Below are positions 43,690 through 52,872 of a DNA stretch of 64,000 nt, piece after piece. The stretch is from assembly GCF_000238075.1 (NCBI RefSeq), contig NZ_JH414504.1:292886-356885 (forward strand). The letters run 5' to 3'. This DNA is from Oribacterium asaccharolyticum ACB7 (GTDB taxonomy: Bacteria; Bacillota; Clostridia; Lachnospirales; Lachnospiraceae). A model generated the notes under the pieces. That model made no database searches. It was not told the origin of the DNA and saw only the letters and a program-made list of their open reading frames with translations. How positions within the stretch are numbered: the first letter of the stretch is position 1; every line of letters begins with the position of its first letter. A program made the position numbers and the translations under genes.

Positions 43690-44367
43690 ATGAAAAAGGA
43701 AGCTTGTACAACAAAGAAACTTTTTCCCGAGCTGAAAGCACCCTATGACAGCTTGTTACAGGATACGCTCTATCCCTGGGAGGCACTTCCGAAGATTAAG
43801 GCCTGGATTAAAGAAGTGCAGAAAAGCCTACCGGAGGACTTTAACGAAGTAAAGCCGGGGGTATTTATCCATAAGACGGTAAAGCTTTACCCGAACGTCT
43901 ATCTGGGAGAGAATATTATCCTTATGGAAGATTGTGAGCTTAGGCCGGGGGCTTTTTTACGGGAAAATGTCTTTGCGGGAGCCGGATCTGTGCTCGGAAA
44001 CAGCTGTGAATTTAAAAACGCGGTACTTTTCCCACACGTGCAGACTCCGCATTATAACTATGTCGGAGACTCCATTCTGGGGGAATATTCTCATCTGGGA
44101 GCAGGGGCACTGACCTCCAATGTGAAATCGGATAAGACACTGCTCATACTGCATTTTGAAGACGGGGAGATAGAAACCGGTCTTAAAAAGTTCGGGGTTA
44201 TCCTTTCCGATCATGTGGAAGTGGGGTGTCAAAGTGTTTTAAATCCGGGAACAATTATTTTTTCCCATACGAATATCTATCCATTGTCCGCCGTAAGGGG
44301 TATAATACCCGGTGGCTCAATCTATAAAGACAAGAATACGCTTGTAAAGAAGAGAGGAGAGGAATAG
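43690..44367 (+). CDS. Left-handed beta-helix (hexapeptide) protein, GlmU-C-terminus-like
   Basis: 225 residues. The first 55 are helical and unassigned. From about residue 55, repeated hydrophobic hexapeptide units ('[20 protein letters not shown]', '[20 protein letters not shown]', '[20 protein letters not shown]') build a beta-helix like the acyltransferase half of GlmU. '[12 protein letters not shown]' resembles the GlmU 'GAGTxxxNYDG' loop. There is no uridylyltransferase domain, so it is a GlmU-related acyltransferase of unknown substrate. It lies 20 nt after topB and 3 nt before upp. Confidence 0.75.
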   Translation: MKKEACTTKKLFPELKAPYDSLLQDTLYPWEALPKIKAWIKEVQKSLPEDFNEVKPGVFIHKTVKLYPNVYLGENIILMEDCELRPGAFLRENVFAGAGSVLGNSCEFKNAVLFPHVQTPHYNYVGDSILGEYSHLGAGALTSNVKSDKTLLILHFEDGEIETGLKKFGVILSDHVEVGCQSVLNPGTIIFSHTNIYPLSAVRGIIPGGSIYKDKNTLVKKRGEE

Positions 44368-44369
44368 CA

Positions 44370-45011
44370 ATGAATCAATTTGGTGAAAATGTATTTATTT
44401 TGGACCACCCGCTGATTACCCATAAAATCTCCATATTAAGAGATAAAAACACCGGGACCAATGAATTCCGTCAACTGGTGGAAGAAATTGCCATGCTTAT
44501 GGGCTTTGTAGCACTTTCGGATCTTCCGATGACCAAGGTTCCGGTGGAGACACCGATTGAAACGGCGGATACCTATGTGATTGCAGGAAGAAAGCTTGCT
44601 ATTGTACCTATCCTTCGTGCAGGTCTCGGCATGGTTTCCGGACTGACAGCCTTGGTGCCTTCCGCAAAGATTGGACATATCGGTCTTTACAGAGATGAAA
44701 CCACGCATAAGCCGGTAGAATATTTCTGTAAGCTTCCGAACCCGATTGAAGAGAGAATTATCGTGGTTTGCGATCCGATGCTCGCAACAGGCGGTTCCGG
44801 TGTAGATGCCATTAATCTCATTAAAAAGCATGGCGGAAAGAAGATTAAGTTTGTATGCATCATCGCGGCACCGGAAGGGGTAAAGAAGCTTCATGAAGAG
44901 CATCCCGATGTGCAGATTTATGTTGGAAATTTAGACAGAGAATTGAATAAAAATGCCTACATCTGTCCGGGACTTGGAGATGCGGGAGATAGAATTTTCG
45001 GAACGAAATAA
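44370..45011 (+). CDS. upp: Uracil phosphoribosyltransferase
   Basis: 213 residues. The PRPP loop is '[20 protein letters not shown]'. '[20 protein letters not shown]' and the C-terminal '[13 protein letters not shown]' are family hallmarks. It salvages uracil to UMP. AGGAATAGCA precedes the ATG. It ends the topB / hexapeptide / upp cluster. Confidence 0.97.
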   Translation: MNQFGENVFILDHPLITHKISILRDKNTGTNEFRQLVEEIAMLMGFVALSDLPMTKVPVETPIETADTYVIAGRKLAIVPILRAGLGMVSGLTALVPSAKIGHIGLYRDETTHKPVEYFCKLPNPIEERIIVVCDPMLATGGSGVDAINLIKKHGGKKIKFVCIIAAPEGVKKLHEEHPDVQIYVGNLDRELNKNAYICPGLGDAGDRIFGTK

Positions 45012-45039
45012 ACTTAGCCTACGGAGACTGAGCATTTTC

Positions 45040-45076
45040 CTGATAAGAGTTCCGCTTCTAAAAGAACTCTTATCAG
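45040..45076 (+). terminator. Hairpin after upp
   Basis: CTGATAAGAGTTC (45040-45052) pairs exactly over 13 bp with GAACTCTTATCAG (45064-45076). No T run follows, so it may act as a mRNA 3' stabiliser. Confidence 0.6.
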
Positions 45077-45116
45077 ATGTGAGTTTCGAGTATTGCCGTC
45101 CATACTTGGTAGAAAC

Positions 45117-45147
45117 AAAAAAGAGGAAAGAATCTTCTTTCCTCTTT
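45117..45147 (-). terminator. Terminator for tRNA-Leu(CAA)
   Basis: On the minus strand AAAGAGGAAAGAA pairs with TTCTTTCCTCTTT and ends in TTTTTTG. It lies just downstream of the tRNA 3' end. Confidence 0.8.
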
Positions 45148-45152
45148 CAAAA

Positions 45153-45231
45153 TGCCGCTGGCCGGACTTGAACCGGCACGGTTTCCCGCTTGATTTTGAG
45201 TCAAGTGCGTCTGCCATTCCGCCACAGCGGC
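45153..45231 (-). tRNA. tRNA-Leu (anticodon CAA)
   Basis: 79-nt class II tRNA. The acceptor GCCGCTG pairs with CAGCGGC; the anticodon stem CTTGA/TCAAG with loop CTCAAAA gives CAA. The variable arm is short (CGGGAAACCG). T-arm GCCGGTTCAAGTCCGGC. CCA is not encoded. Confidence 0.93.
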
Positions 45232-45335
45232 AAGCGCTATAAAGATTAGCACATTTATTTTTTTTTGCAAGTATTGTTTTTGGAGAAGTATTTTGTGGAA
45301 AGAGACTTGCCATTATTTTACCATAGGAGTGTATA

Positions 45336-45680
45336 GTGAACTGTTTAGAGGCTAGAAAATATATCTATGATTTCGTGCAGGGAAACTGGGAAGAGGATAG
45401 GCTGGAGGACTTTTTGCAACATATTAAAACTTGCCCGGATTGCAAGGAAGAATTGCGTGTGACACATATGATTTATCATGGCTTAAGAAGTCTGGATGGG
45501 AAGGAAAATATGCCGGTGGACCGATCCTACCGTAAAATGGAAGAAGAAGCGGAACATTTTCTTCGCTTGGGACATTTCTTTTCTGCAGTGAGAATTAGCT
45601 CGGAAACGCTTGTTTTTTGGGCACTGTTTTTTTCTTTATTCTATTTTATTCTAGGCTATTTGCCCTTGATTTTTCGATAA
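45336..45680 (+). CDS. Zinc-finger (ZAS/zf-HC2) membrane protein, anti-sigma-like
   Basis: 114 residues from a GTG. The N-terminus 'MNCLEARKYIYDFVQGNWEE' and 'FLQHIKTCPDCKEEL' hold the His-x3-Cys-x2-Cys zinc site of the anti-sigma ZAS domain. The C-terminal 'FWALFFSLFYFILGYLPLIF' is one membrane segment. No sigma-factor gene is adjacent, so its partner is unknown. A single-pass anti-sigma-like sensor is my inference. polA follows 47 nt later. Confidence 0.78.
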   Translation: MNCLEARKYIYDFVQGNWEEDRLEDFLQHIKTCPDCKEELRVTHMIYHGLRSLDGKENMPVDRSYRKMEEEAEHFLRLGHFFSAVRISSETLVFWALFFSLFYFILGYLPLIFR

Positions 45681-45726
45681 AACAGAACTTCTGACAGTTC
45701 ATTTTCGTACAGAGTAGGAGGATTCT

Positions 45727-48321
45727 TTGAAGCAGAATAAATTGTTGTTAATCGACGGCCACAGCATCTTATCCAGGGCCTTTTACGGCGTACCGATTTT
45801 GAGTAATCATGAGGGAATACCCACAAACGGTGTTTTTGGATTTTTAAACATTTTCTTTAAAGAATTGGAATTGGAAGAGGCGGAGCATGTTGCTGTCGCC
45901 TTTGATATGCCTGTGCCGACCTTTAGACATAAGATGTTCTCCGACTACAAGGGGACGAGGAAATCCATGCCGGAAGAATTGAAGCAGCAGGTTCCGATTT
46001 TGCAGGAGCTTCTTACTGCCATGAATGTTCCCATTTTAACCATGGAAGGTTATGAAGCAGACGATATCCTGGGAACGGTTGCCAAAAGAATGCAGGAAGA
46101 AGGAAAGGAAGTCACCATTGTTTCCGGAGATCGAGACCTTCTTCAGCTTTCTGATGAGCATATCAAGATTTCCCTTCCGAAGACGGCAAAGGGAGAGACC
46201 AATATTTACAACTACTACCCGAAGGATGTGGAAGAGGAGTGGGGAGTCAGTCCAAAGGAGTTTATTGACTTAAAAGCTCTTATGGGGGACAGCTCCGATA
46301 ATATTCCGGGGGTTCCCGGTATGGGAGAAAAAACGGCAACGTGGATTATTGCAAAGTATCACAGTATTGAAAATGCCCTTGCTCATACGGATGACCCGGA
46401 ATTCAAGGTACCCAGAAAGCCAAAAGCGGCAGAGGATTTAAAGACACATTTTGAGCTTGCGAAGTTATCAAAAGAGCTTGCGACCATCTGCCTAGATGCC
46501 CCGATTGCTTTTCGTTTCGAGGATGCCAAGTTGGAAAACTATGCGAATGCGAAGAGTCTCGAACTTGTGAAGAAATGGGAGTTCCGCTCTCTGATTCCCC
46601 GTTTTTCTTCGGAAAATACAGAGGAAAGTCCTGCTTTTCAGTTAAAGCCATGGAAGGATGTCACGGATCCTTATCTTTTTCAGATTGTCGTAAAGGACGC
46701 TGTAAAGCAGGGAGAGATAGGTCTTATTTTAGCGGAGGAAGAAGAGAAGATGCTCTATCTCGCACTTTCCGAGGAACGTTTATACCGTGTTCCGCTCCGT
46801 ATGGCTGAGGAGAAACTTTCGGAGCTTTTTGAGGCCTGTAAGATTTATACATTAGAAAGTAAGAAAGAGATGCACCTCCATGAGATATTCACGGAAGGAG
46901 AGGTCTATGATTTGGCCATTGCGGCCTATCTACTAAATCCTCTGAAAGAGTCTTATTTCTATGATGATTTGGCAAGAGACTATCTTTCTCTTATTTTACC
47001 CGGGAAAAAAGAACTGAAAGACCGCCGGGAAGAGGGAATCTATCAGGCACTCATCGCCCTAAAGGCAAAGGACAGTATTTTCTCTAAATTAAAGGAAGAG
47101 GGGCAGTGGGAGCTCTATGAGAAGATTGAACTGCCGCTTGCCAGAACGCTTTATTCTATGGAAAAGACCGGTATTTTGGTCGACAAGGAAGAGCTTCTTT
47201 CCTATGGAAAGGTTCTAAAAGAAAAAATTGACGAGTTGCAGAAGGAAATATATGCCATGGCGGGAGAAGAGTTTAACATCAACTCTCCCCAGCAGCTCGG
47301 TGTGATTTTATTTGAAAAAATGGGAATACCCGGCGGAAAGAAGACGAAGACGGGCTATTCCACGGCGGTGGACGTACTGGAAAAGCTTTCGGAGGACTAT
47401 CCGATTGTGGCGAAGGTGATGGAATACCGTACCTATGCGAAGCTGAATTCAACCTATGCGGAGGGTTTACTGAACTATATCGGGGAAGACTCTCGTATAC
47501 ACGGCGTATTCCAACAGACGGTTACGGCAACAGGAAGACTTTCTTCTACGGACCCGAACTTACAGAATATTCCGATCCGAACCGAAATGGGAAGACATTT
47601 CCGCTCCGTATTTATTCCCAAGGAGGGCTGCGTATTTTTGGATGCAGATTACTCCCAGATTGAACTTCGTATCCTGGCTGCGCTTTCCAAGGACGAAAAA
47701 CTGATTGAAGCTTATCGTATGGATAGAGATATTCATAAGGTTACCGCGTCCCAGGTTTTCCATGTGCCACTTGATGAAGTAACGGATGAATTAAGAAGAA
47801 ACGCAAAGGCGGTTAACTTCGGCATTGTCTACGGCATTTCCGCTTTCGGACTTTCAGAGGGCTTAAGTATAGGACGGGCCGATGCAAAGGAATATATTGA
47901 GCGCTATTTTACGACCTATCCGAAGGTAAAGGAGTATTTGGATTCGGAAATAGCCTTTGCAAGGGAAAACGGATATGTGAAGACCGTTTTCGGAAGACGC
48001 CGCCCAATCCCCGAGATTCATGCTTCCAACTTTATGCGAAGAAGCTTCAGTGAACGGGTAGCTATGAACTCTCCGATTCAGGGCACGGCTGCGGATATGA
48101 TGAAGGTAGCTATGAATGCAGTTTATGAGGAACTTAAAAGAAAAGAACTAAAGAGCGAAATTGTCTTACAGGTTCACGATGAGCTTCTTTTGGAGGTACC
48201 GGAGGAAGAGCTTGATGAGGTAAGAGAAATTCTGGTTTCCTCCATGGAAAATGCCTTGACTCTTCCGGTTCCCTTCCTTGTGGAAGCGAAGACCGGGAAA
48301 AATTGGGAGGAAGCACACTAA
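45727..48321 (+). CDS. polA: DNA polymerase I
   Basis: 864 residues from a TTG start (AGGAGGATTC). The N-terminal 5'-3' exonuclease domain has 'LLLIDGHSILSRAFYG', 'YEADDILGTVAKR' and 'GDSSDNIPGVPGMGEKTA'. The middle 3'-5' exonuclease region lacks the acidic metal residues, as in most Firmicutes, so no proofreading is expected. Polymerase motifs A 'DADYSQIELRILAALSKDE', B 'RRNAKAVNFGIVYGISAFG' and C 'LQVHDELLLEVP' are intact. It overlaps the following small gene by one base. Confidence 0.95.
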   Translation: MKQNKLLLIDGHSILSRAFYGVPILSNHEGIPTNGVFGFLNIFFKELELEEAEHVAVAFDMPVPTFRHKMFSDYKGTRKSMPEELKQQVPILQELLTAMNVPILTMEGYEADDILGTVAKRMQEEGKEVTIVSGDRDLLQLSDEHIKISLPKTAKGETNIYNYYPKDVEEEWGVSPKEFIDLKALMGDSSDNIPGVPGMGEKTATWIIAKYHSIENALAHTDDPEFKVPRKPKAAEDLKTHFELAKLSKELATICLDAPIAFRFEDAKLENYANAKSLELVKKWEFRSLIPRFSSENTEESPAFQLKPWKDVTDPYLFQIVVKDAVKQGEIGLILAEEEEKMLYLALSEERLYRVPLRMAEEKLSELFEACKIYTLESKKEMHLHEIFTEGEVYDLAIAAYLLNPLKESYFYDDLARDYLSLILPGKKELKDRREEGIYQALIALKAKDSIFSKLKEEGQWELYEKIELPLARTLYSMEKTGILVDKEELLSYGKVLKEKIDELQKEIYAMAGEEFNINSPQQLGVILFEKMGIPGGKKTKTGYSTAVDVLEKLSEDYPIVAKVMEYRTYAKLNSTYAEGLLNYIGEDSRIHGVFQQTVTATGRLSSTDPNLQNIPIRTEMGRHFRSVFIPKEGCVFLDADYSQIELRILAALSKDEKLIEAYRMDRDIHKVTASQVFHVPLDEVTDELRRNAKAVNFGIVYGISAFGLSEGLSIGRADAKEYIERYFTTYPKVKEYLDSEIAFARENGYVKTVFGRRRPIPEIHASNFMRRSFSERVAMNSPIQGTAADMMKVAMNAVYEELKRKELKSEIVLQVHDELLLEVPEEELDEVREILVSSMENALTLPVPFLVEAKTGKNWEEAH

Positions 48322-48578
48322 TGGAAATCGATAAGAAGGATATTCTTCCGCTAAGCTTTTTAAAAAAATCTCCCTATACGGGATCCTTTCAAGGGATACG
48401 CTATCGCATTGAAAAACAAGAGGAAGGAGAAGGCAAATCGCTTCTTGTCTATACTTGGCCTGAGCCCTATGCCTTTTTGCATACGCCGGAGGAAGCGAAA
48501 GAGAAGAAAAGTTTCCCCTTTTCTGAAGAAGGTCTTGAAGAGATACGCCTGTATCTGAGCAGTTTAGGGAATGAGTAG
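48321..48578 (+). CDS. Small conserved protein between polA and coaE, unknown
   Basis: 85 residues from the ATG that shares one base with the polA stop. 'PLSFLKKSPYTGSFQGIRYR' and 'LLVYTWPEPYAFLHTPEEAK' are the most striking parts: aromatic-rich, no Cys, no membrane segment. I do not recognise a family. The one-base overlap with polA argues that it is translated. It appears to be a small cytosolic polA-operon accessory protein. Confidence 0.65.
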   Translation: MEIDKKDILPLSFLKKSPYTGSFQGIRYRIEKQEEGEGKSLLVYTWPEPYAFLHTPEEAKEKKSFPFSEEGLEEIRLYLSSLGNE

Positions 48579-48593
48579 GAGTATTTTGTTTTA

Positions 48594-49196
48594 ATGGAAA
48601 AGAACGGAAAATCCAAAAAGAATATTTTGGCTGTAATAGGTGGAATGGGCAGCGGGAAAAGCACGGTGCTTTCCGTTTTAGAGCGCGAAGGGCAGTATGA
48701 AAGACTGGAAATGGACCGGCTGGCAAAGAACTGCTATCTGGATAGCGTTTTCTTAAAGCAGCTGTCTTCCGTGCTTCCAAAAGATGTTTTTACCGAGAAG
48801 GGGGAATTAAACTTTCCTCTTTTTCGTGCTCTTCTTCTAAAGGATGAATCCTATAGAAAGTCGGTGGAGGAAAGAGTTCATCCGCTTGTCTTTCACATGG
48901 CTGCGCAGGCTATTTACAAGGCAAGAAAAGAAGGAAAGAAGCTTGCCGTAGAGACGGCCCTTCCGAATGAAGCCTTTTTATCTCTTTGTGACGCCGTGCT
49001 TTACGTGGATTGTCCATTTGCTACGCGACTTTCCCGTCTTACAAAGAATCGCGGATATAAAAGGGAGGAGGCGGAAAGAATGATGAAGGCACAGGACATT
49101 GAAAAGTATAAGGAAAAAGCGGATTTTGTGCTTTTCAATGATGGAAACAGAGAAAGGACAGAGGATGCGATTCGCCAGTTTATCCAGCGGTTCTGA
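48594..49196 (+). CDS. coaE: Dephospho-CoA kinase
   Basis: 200 residues. The P-loop 'VIGGMGSGKSTVL' (16-24), 'MDRLAKNCYLD' and 'VHPLVFHMAAQAIYKARKEG' fit CoaE, and 'DCPFATRLSRLTKNRGYKRE' is the usual lid region. It adds the last phosphate in CoA biosynthesis. polA-small gene-coaE is a compact run. Its 3' end overlaps the next gene by 32 nt in another frame. Confidence 0.92.
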   Translation: MEKNGKSKKNILAVIGGMGSGKSTVLSVLEREGQYERLEMDRLAKNCYLDSVFLKQLSSVLPKDVFTEKGELNFPLFRALLLKDESYRKSVEERVHPLVFHMAAQAIYKARKEGKKLAVETALPNEAFLSLCDAVLYVDCPFATRLSRLTKNRGYKREEAERMMKAQDIEKYKEKADFVLFNDGNRERTEDAIRQFIQRF

Positions 49197-49941
49197 TGGA
49201 AACGCAAGCTATATCGGGACGGAAGAGGCACACATTTTAATCGATTGCGGAGTGGGGATTCGAACCATAGAGGCAGGACTTAAGGCCTTGGATTTATCCT
49301 TACAAGACATCGATGCCATTTTCCTTACCCATGAGCACTTTGATCATATTAAGGCGCTGGGGAGTATTCTCAGGAAGCAGGAAATCCCGGTTTATGCGAG
49401 CCTCGGAACATTGCAGGGAACCTTGCTTTGTAAGAGTTTAAAGGATTTTCCGAAGGAACTTTTGAACCCGATTTTAACCGACCGAAAATGGAGCATAAAA
49501 GACCTCGATTTATTCCCTTTCAGTATTCATCATGACACCAGAGAACCGCTTGCGTACCGTGCAGAGTCAGGAGAGAAGCATTGCGCCATTGCTACAGACC
49601 TCGGAAGCTATGATGAGTATACAATCAAACATTTGAGAGATACGGATGTCCTCCTTTTGGAGGCGAACCACGATATTGAAATGCTGGAAAAGGGACCCTA
49701 TCCCCTGGAACTGAAACGCAGAATTCTTTCGGACTTCGGACACCTTTCCAATGAAAGCAGTGCGACCCTTCTGGAAAAGGTAGCCGGGAGTACCCTGAGA
49801 CAGGTCTTTTTAGGGCATTTGAGCAAAGAAAATAATACTCCGGAGCTTGCTTTACAAACGATTCGGGAGAAGATTTCGGAAAACGACTTACCGATTACCG
49901 TAGCAAAGCACGGGGAGATTTCTACAATTGTAGAATGGTAG
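49165..49941 (+). CDS. MBL-fold hydrolase, WalJ/YycJ-like
   Basis: 258 residues from the ATG at 49165. 'MRFASLSSGSDGNASYIGTE' is the standard family start, and AAAGGACAGAGG lies upstream; a longer in-frame start at 49099 is less likely. 'FLTHEHFDHIKAL' is the HxHxDH zinc motif, with 'ATDLGSY' and 'SDFGHLSN' completing it. In Bacillus the orthologue is linked to WalRK and DNA repair or cell wall; here it is next to coaE. It begins inside the coaE gene. Confidence 0.87.
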   Translation: MRFASLSSGSDGNASYIGTEEAHILIDCGVGIRTIEAGLKALDLSLQDIDAIFLTHEHFDHIKALGSILRKQEIPVYASLGTLQGTLLCKSLKDFPKELLNPILTDRKWSIKDLDLFPFSIHHDTREPLAYRAESGEKHCAIATDLGSYDEYTIKHLRDTDVLLLEANHDIEMLEKGPYPLELKRRILSDFGHLSNESSATLLEKVAGSTLRQVFLGHLSKENNTPELALQTIREKISENDLPITVAKHGEISTIVEW

Positions 49942-49987
49942 ATAAAGTAAAACTATTGCACGATATCAAGGAAAGGGTTTTTCGAAA

Positions 49988-51205
49988 ATGATAAACGGGA
50001 AAAAGGTAGTAGGCGTAGTCACCGAGTTCAATCCTTTTCATGACGGACACGCCTATTTTTTACAGGAAATCAGAAAAAAATATGCTGCGGATTATATTGT
50101 TGCCGTGATGTCCGGAGACTTTGTGCAAAGAGGAGAACCGGCTTTCCTCTCGAAATGGGAAAGGGCAAAGCAGGCCCTTAAGAAGGGTGTGGACCTTCTT
50201 ATTCAGCTTCCTGTCCTTTTTTCGCTTTCAGGGAGTCTTGACTTTGCTTATGGGAGTGTCAAGATTCTTTCCGAACTTGGTTTTATCGATCAAATTGTTT
50301 TCGGGTCGGAATGCGGAGACTTGGAAAGACTTAGGGAGACTGCCACATTTTTACGGAATGAAGAGGAAAATCCCGAGTATCGAGCGAAGTTTAAAGAATA
50401 CCTTGCAGAAGGAGACAGCTATCCGAAAGCCAGGGAAAAGGCATTAAGTCTATATTATCCCGGAGAAATCCTACCCAATGACAATCTTGGCATTGCTTAT
50501 TTAATGGCAGCAGACATATTGAAAAGTCGGATGGAATTCGGCGTAATACAAAGAAACCCCGCCTTTTCCTCCGCCCATGCAATACGAAATGAAAAAAGGG
50601 AAAAAGCGAAGAATGAAATTTCTGCATTACAAAGTGGGAAAAAGCGGGATAACGTCCTTATTTCGGGAAAGGAGGAATCTGCGGACGGAAGAGAAGCCTA
50701 TGGAGACATGGAGTCTTTAAAGGAGTTCCTCTTATACAGGATTCTCGAGTTGGAAAGAGAAGGGCAGAGTCTGTCTTCTTTTTTGGATATTAGTGCGGAC
50801 CTTGAACAGCGCATTTTAAAAATGATAAGAGAAGGCGGTGCATTACGAGGAAAAGAAAGTACAGTGGAAAGTTTTATACAGAGTCTGAAAGGAAAAAACT
50901 ACACCTATTCCCGAGTGAGCAGGGCTCTCTTGCATGTCCTTCTCCATATTCGAGAAGAGGATATGAAACAGGCTAAAGCGGAAAAAAGTCCCTACTTTAG
51001 GATTCTCGGTTGTAGTAAAAGGGCGGAAGTACTGCTTTCTTATTTGCCGGAGAATTCTATTTTTCGTCTTGGACACAGTCTTCGGGAAAATTCCGGATTA
51101 AAAGACAATTATATGATGAAAATAGACCTGTTCGGAAGAAAAATCTATCAGGCAATTTTACTTGGAACGGAAGAGGAATATCGTGAGTTTTTTCTAAAAA
51201 TATGA
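49988..51205 (+). CDS. tmcAL: tRNA(Met) cytidine acetate ligase
   Basis: 405 residues. 'VGVVTEFNPFHDGHAYFLQE' holds the HxGH nucleotidyltransferase motif, and 'VMSGDFVQRGEPAFLSKWER' and 'SSAHAIR' are family marks. The enzyme acetylates C34 of elongator tRNA-Met using acetate and ATP (TmcAL, formerly YlbM). pta-ackA, which produce acetate, are close by, but a link is not needed. ATG with AGGAAAGGG. Confidence 0.9.
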   Translation: MINGKKVVGVVTEFNPFHDGHAYFLQEIRKKYAADYIVAVMSGDFVQRGEPAFLSKWERAKQALKKGVDLLIQLPVLFSLSGSLDFAYGSVKILSELGFIDQIVFGSECGDLERLRETATFLRNEEENPEYRAKFKEYLAEGDSYPKAREKALSLYYPGEILPNDNLGIAYLMAADILKSRMEFGVIQRNPAFSSAHAIRNEKREKAKNEISALQSGKKRDNVLISGKEESADGREAYGDMESLKEFLLYRILELEREGQSLSSFLDISADLEQRILKMIREGGALRGKESTVESFIQSLKGKNYTYSRVSRALLHVLLHIREEDMKQAKAEKSPYFRILGCSKRAEVLLSYLPENSIFRLGHSLRENSGLKDNYMMKIDLFGRKIYQAILLGTEEEYREFFLKI

Positions 51206-51304
51206 TAGGATAAATGGAATAAAAAATGCCCCAATTATAGGCTAAAGGGAAAAACAGGTCTTTAGGACTTGGAAGAGTAGGATTAAGCAGAGAGGAATTG
51301 CCTT

Positions 51305-51637
51305 ATGAAACTGATTTATGCGATTATCAGAAATGACAATGAAGATGATGTGATTCAGGCTTTGATGCAGGAACATTTTGTGGTAACCAGACTGTCAACA
51401 ACAGGAGGTTTTTTGAAAAAGGGAAATACGACGCTGATGATTGCCGTGGAAGACAGCGATGTAGATCGATGCATCGATGTCATCAAGGCACAGTGCGGAA
51501 GAAGACAGGAAATCACGGTAAATATGCCGTATTTGTCCGGCAGTTCCATCATGAACTACACAACAATGCCGATGAATGTGGAAATCGGAGGAGCAACCAT
51601 CATGGTTGTGCCTTTGGAACGCTTTGAAAAATACTAG
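51305..51637 (+). CDS. darA: Cyclic-di-AMP receptor DarA (PII-like)
   Basis: 110 residues. 'MKLIYAIIRNDNEDDVIQAL' then 'TRLSTTGGFLKKGNTTLMIA' is the PII-like fold with the TTGGF loop typical of DarA/PstA. 'CGRRQEITVNMPY' follows. DarA binds c-di-AMP and is not a classical nitrogen PII. It has AGAGAGGAATTG upstream. Target proteins are not known from sequence. Confidence 0.93.
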   Translation: MKLIYAIIRNDNEDDVIQALMQEHFVVTRLSTTGGFLKKGNTTLMIAVEDSDVDRCIDVIKAQCGRRQEITVNMPYLSGSSIMNYTTMPMNVEIGGATIMVVPLERFEKY

Positions 51638-51703
51638 AATGTACAAAATGGTGTTATTTATAGGATTCTGTATATTTCTCTTTTTTCAAAGGAATAGCTT
51701 TGC

Positions 51704-51709
51704 TATAAT
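51704..51709 (+). promoter_or_regulatory. Extended -10 promoter for pta
   Basis: TGCTATAAT gives a TGn-extended perfect -10. A strong -35 is missing, as often with extended -10 promoters. The expected transcript start is near 51716. Confidence 0.65.
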
Positions 51710-51730
51710 AACAGTCAGTTTTATGAATTT

Positions 51731-51756
51731 CACAGGGTGACCTGTGCCATTTTTTA
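51731..51756 (+). terminator. Leader hairpin with T run upstream of pta
   Basis: CACAGG (51731-51736) and CCTGTG (51741-51746) close a GTGA loop, followed by CCATTTTTT. It sits inside the pta leader, between promoter and start. Confidence 0.5.
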
Positions 51757-51798
51757 TGAAAAAAGATGGATTCTGGAAGAAAAGAAAGAAGGAAGAAT

Positions 51799-52803
51799 AT
51801 GTCATTTATTGAAGATGTAAAAGCAAAAGCCAAGGCTAGGATGAAGACCATTGTACTCCCGGAAGCGGAGGATAAGAGAACGCTGGAGGCGGCGCAGCAG
51901 ATTAAAAAAGAAGGCTTTGCGAATTTGATTCTTCTTGGGAACAAGGAAACGGTGGAAAAGGATGCCCGTAATTATGGTTTTGACGTATCCGGTATAGAGG
52001 TTGTAGACCCAAAGACTTCTCCTTCGCTGGATGATTATGTTGCCACTTTGGTGGAACTGAGAAAATCCAAGGGGATGACGGAAGAGGAGGCAAGAAAGCT
52101 CCTTACGGAGAGCAATACCTACTTTGCCGTAATGATGGTGAAAAAGGGAGATGCGGACGGTCTCGTTTCCGGTGCATGTCATTCTACTGCGGATACCCTT
52201 CGCCCCTCTTTACAAATTTTAAAAACCAAGCCCGGAACCAAGCTGGTATCCGCATTCTTTGTTATGGTTGTTCCGGATTGTCCTTATGGGGAAAATGGCA
52301 CTTTTGTTTTTTCCGACTGCGGTCTAAATCAGAATCCGACAGCGGAAGAGCTTGCCGCCATTGCAGAGTCTTCTGCAGAATCTTTCCGTTTCCTTGTCGG
52401 AAAAGAGCCGAAGGTGGCCATGCTTTCCTACTCTACCATGGGATCAGCTAAGCATGATGATGTGACAAAGGTTCAGGAAGCAACGAGAATTGCAAAGGAA
52501 AACAATCCGGATTTACTTTTGGATGGCGAGTTGCAGCTGGATGCGGCACTTGTAGAATCGGTTGCTTCTTTAAAAGCACCGAATTCCAAGGTTGCAGGGC
52601 ATGCCAATACTCTTATTTTCCCGAATCTGGATGCGGGAAATATCGGTTATAAGCTTGTGCAGAGACTGGCAAAGGCGGAAGCGTACGGACCCATGACACA
52701 GGGTATAGCAAGACCCGTAAATGACTTATCCAGAGGCTGCAGTGCAGAGGATATTGTGGGAGTTGTTGCCATTACCGCCGTGCAGTGTCAGCTTTACGAT
52801 TAA
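51799..52803 (+). CDS. pta: Phosphate acetyltransferase
   Basis: 334 residues from the ATG at 51799 with AAGAAGGAAG; an in-frame ATG at 51766 is upstream but has no site. 'MKTIVLPEAEDKRTLEAAQQ', 'GACHSTADTLRPSLQILKT' and 'FPNLDAGNIGYKLVQRLAKA' are the PTA hallmarks. It converts acetyl-CoA to acetyl phosphate; AckA follows. The short form lacks the N-terminal regulatory extension. Confidence 0.95.
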   Translation: MSFIEDVKAKAKARMKTIVLPEAEDKRTLEAAQQIKKEGFANLILLGNKETVEKDARNYGFDVSGIEVVDPKTSPSLDDYVATLVELRKSKGMTEEEARKLLTESNTYFAVMMVKKGDADGLVSGACHSTADTLRPSLQILKTKPGTKLVSAFFVMVVPDCPYGENGTFVFSDCGLNQNPTAEELAAIAESSAESFRFLVGKEPKVAMLSYSTMGSAKHDDVTKVQEATRIAKENNPDLLLDGELQLDAALVESVASLKAPNSKVAGHANTLIFPNLDAGNIGYKLVQRLAKAEAYGPMTQGIARPVNDLSRGCSAEDIVGVVAITAVQCQLYD

Positions 52804-52822
52804 ACGTAGTCGTGTTCTTAAA

Positions 52823-52843
52823 CGAATATCGAAACGATATTCG
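52823..52843 (+). other. Hairpin between pta and ackA
   Basis: CGAATATCG-AAA-CGATATTCG is a perfect 9-bp stem with a 3-nt loop. No T run follows, so it may be an mRNA processing or stability element. Confidence 0.6.
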
Positions 52844-52872
52844 AAGAAAAATACATCATTTTTGGAGGTTCT

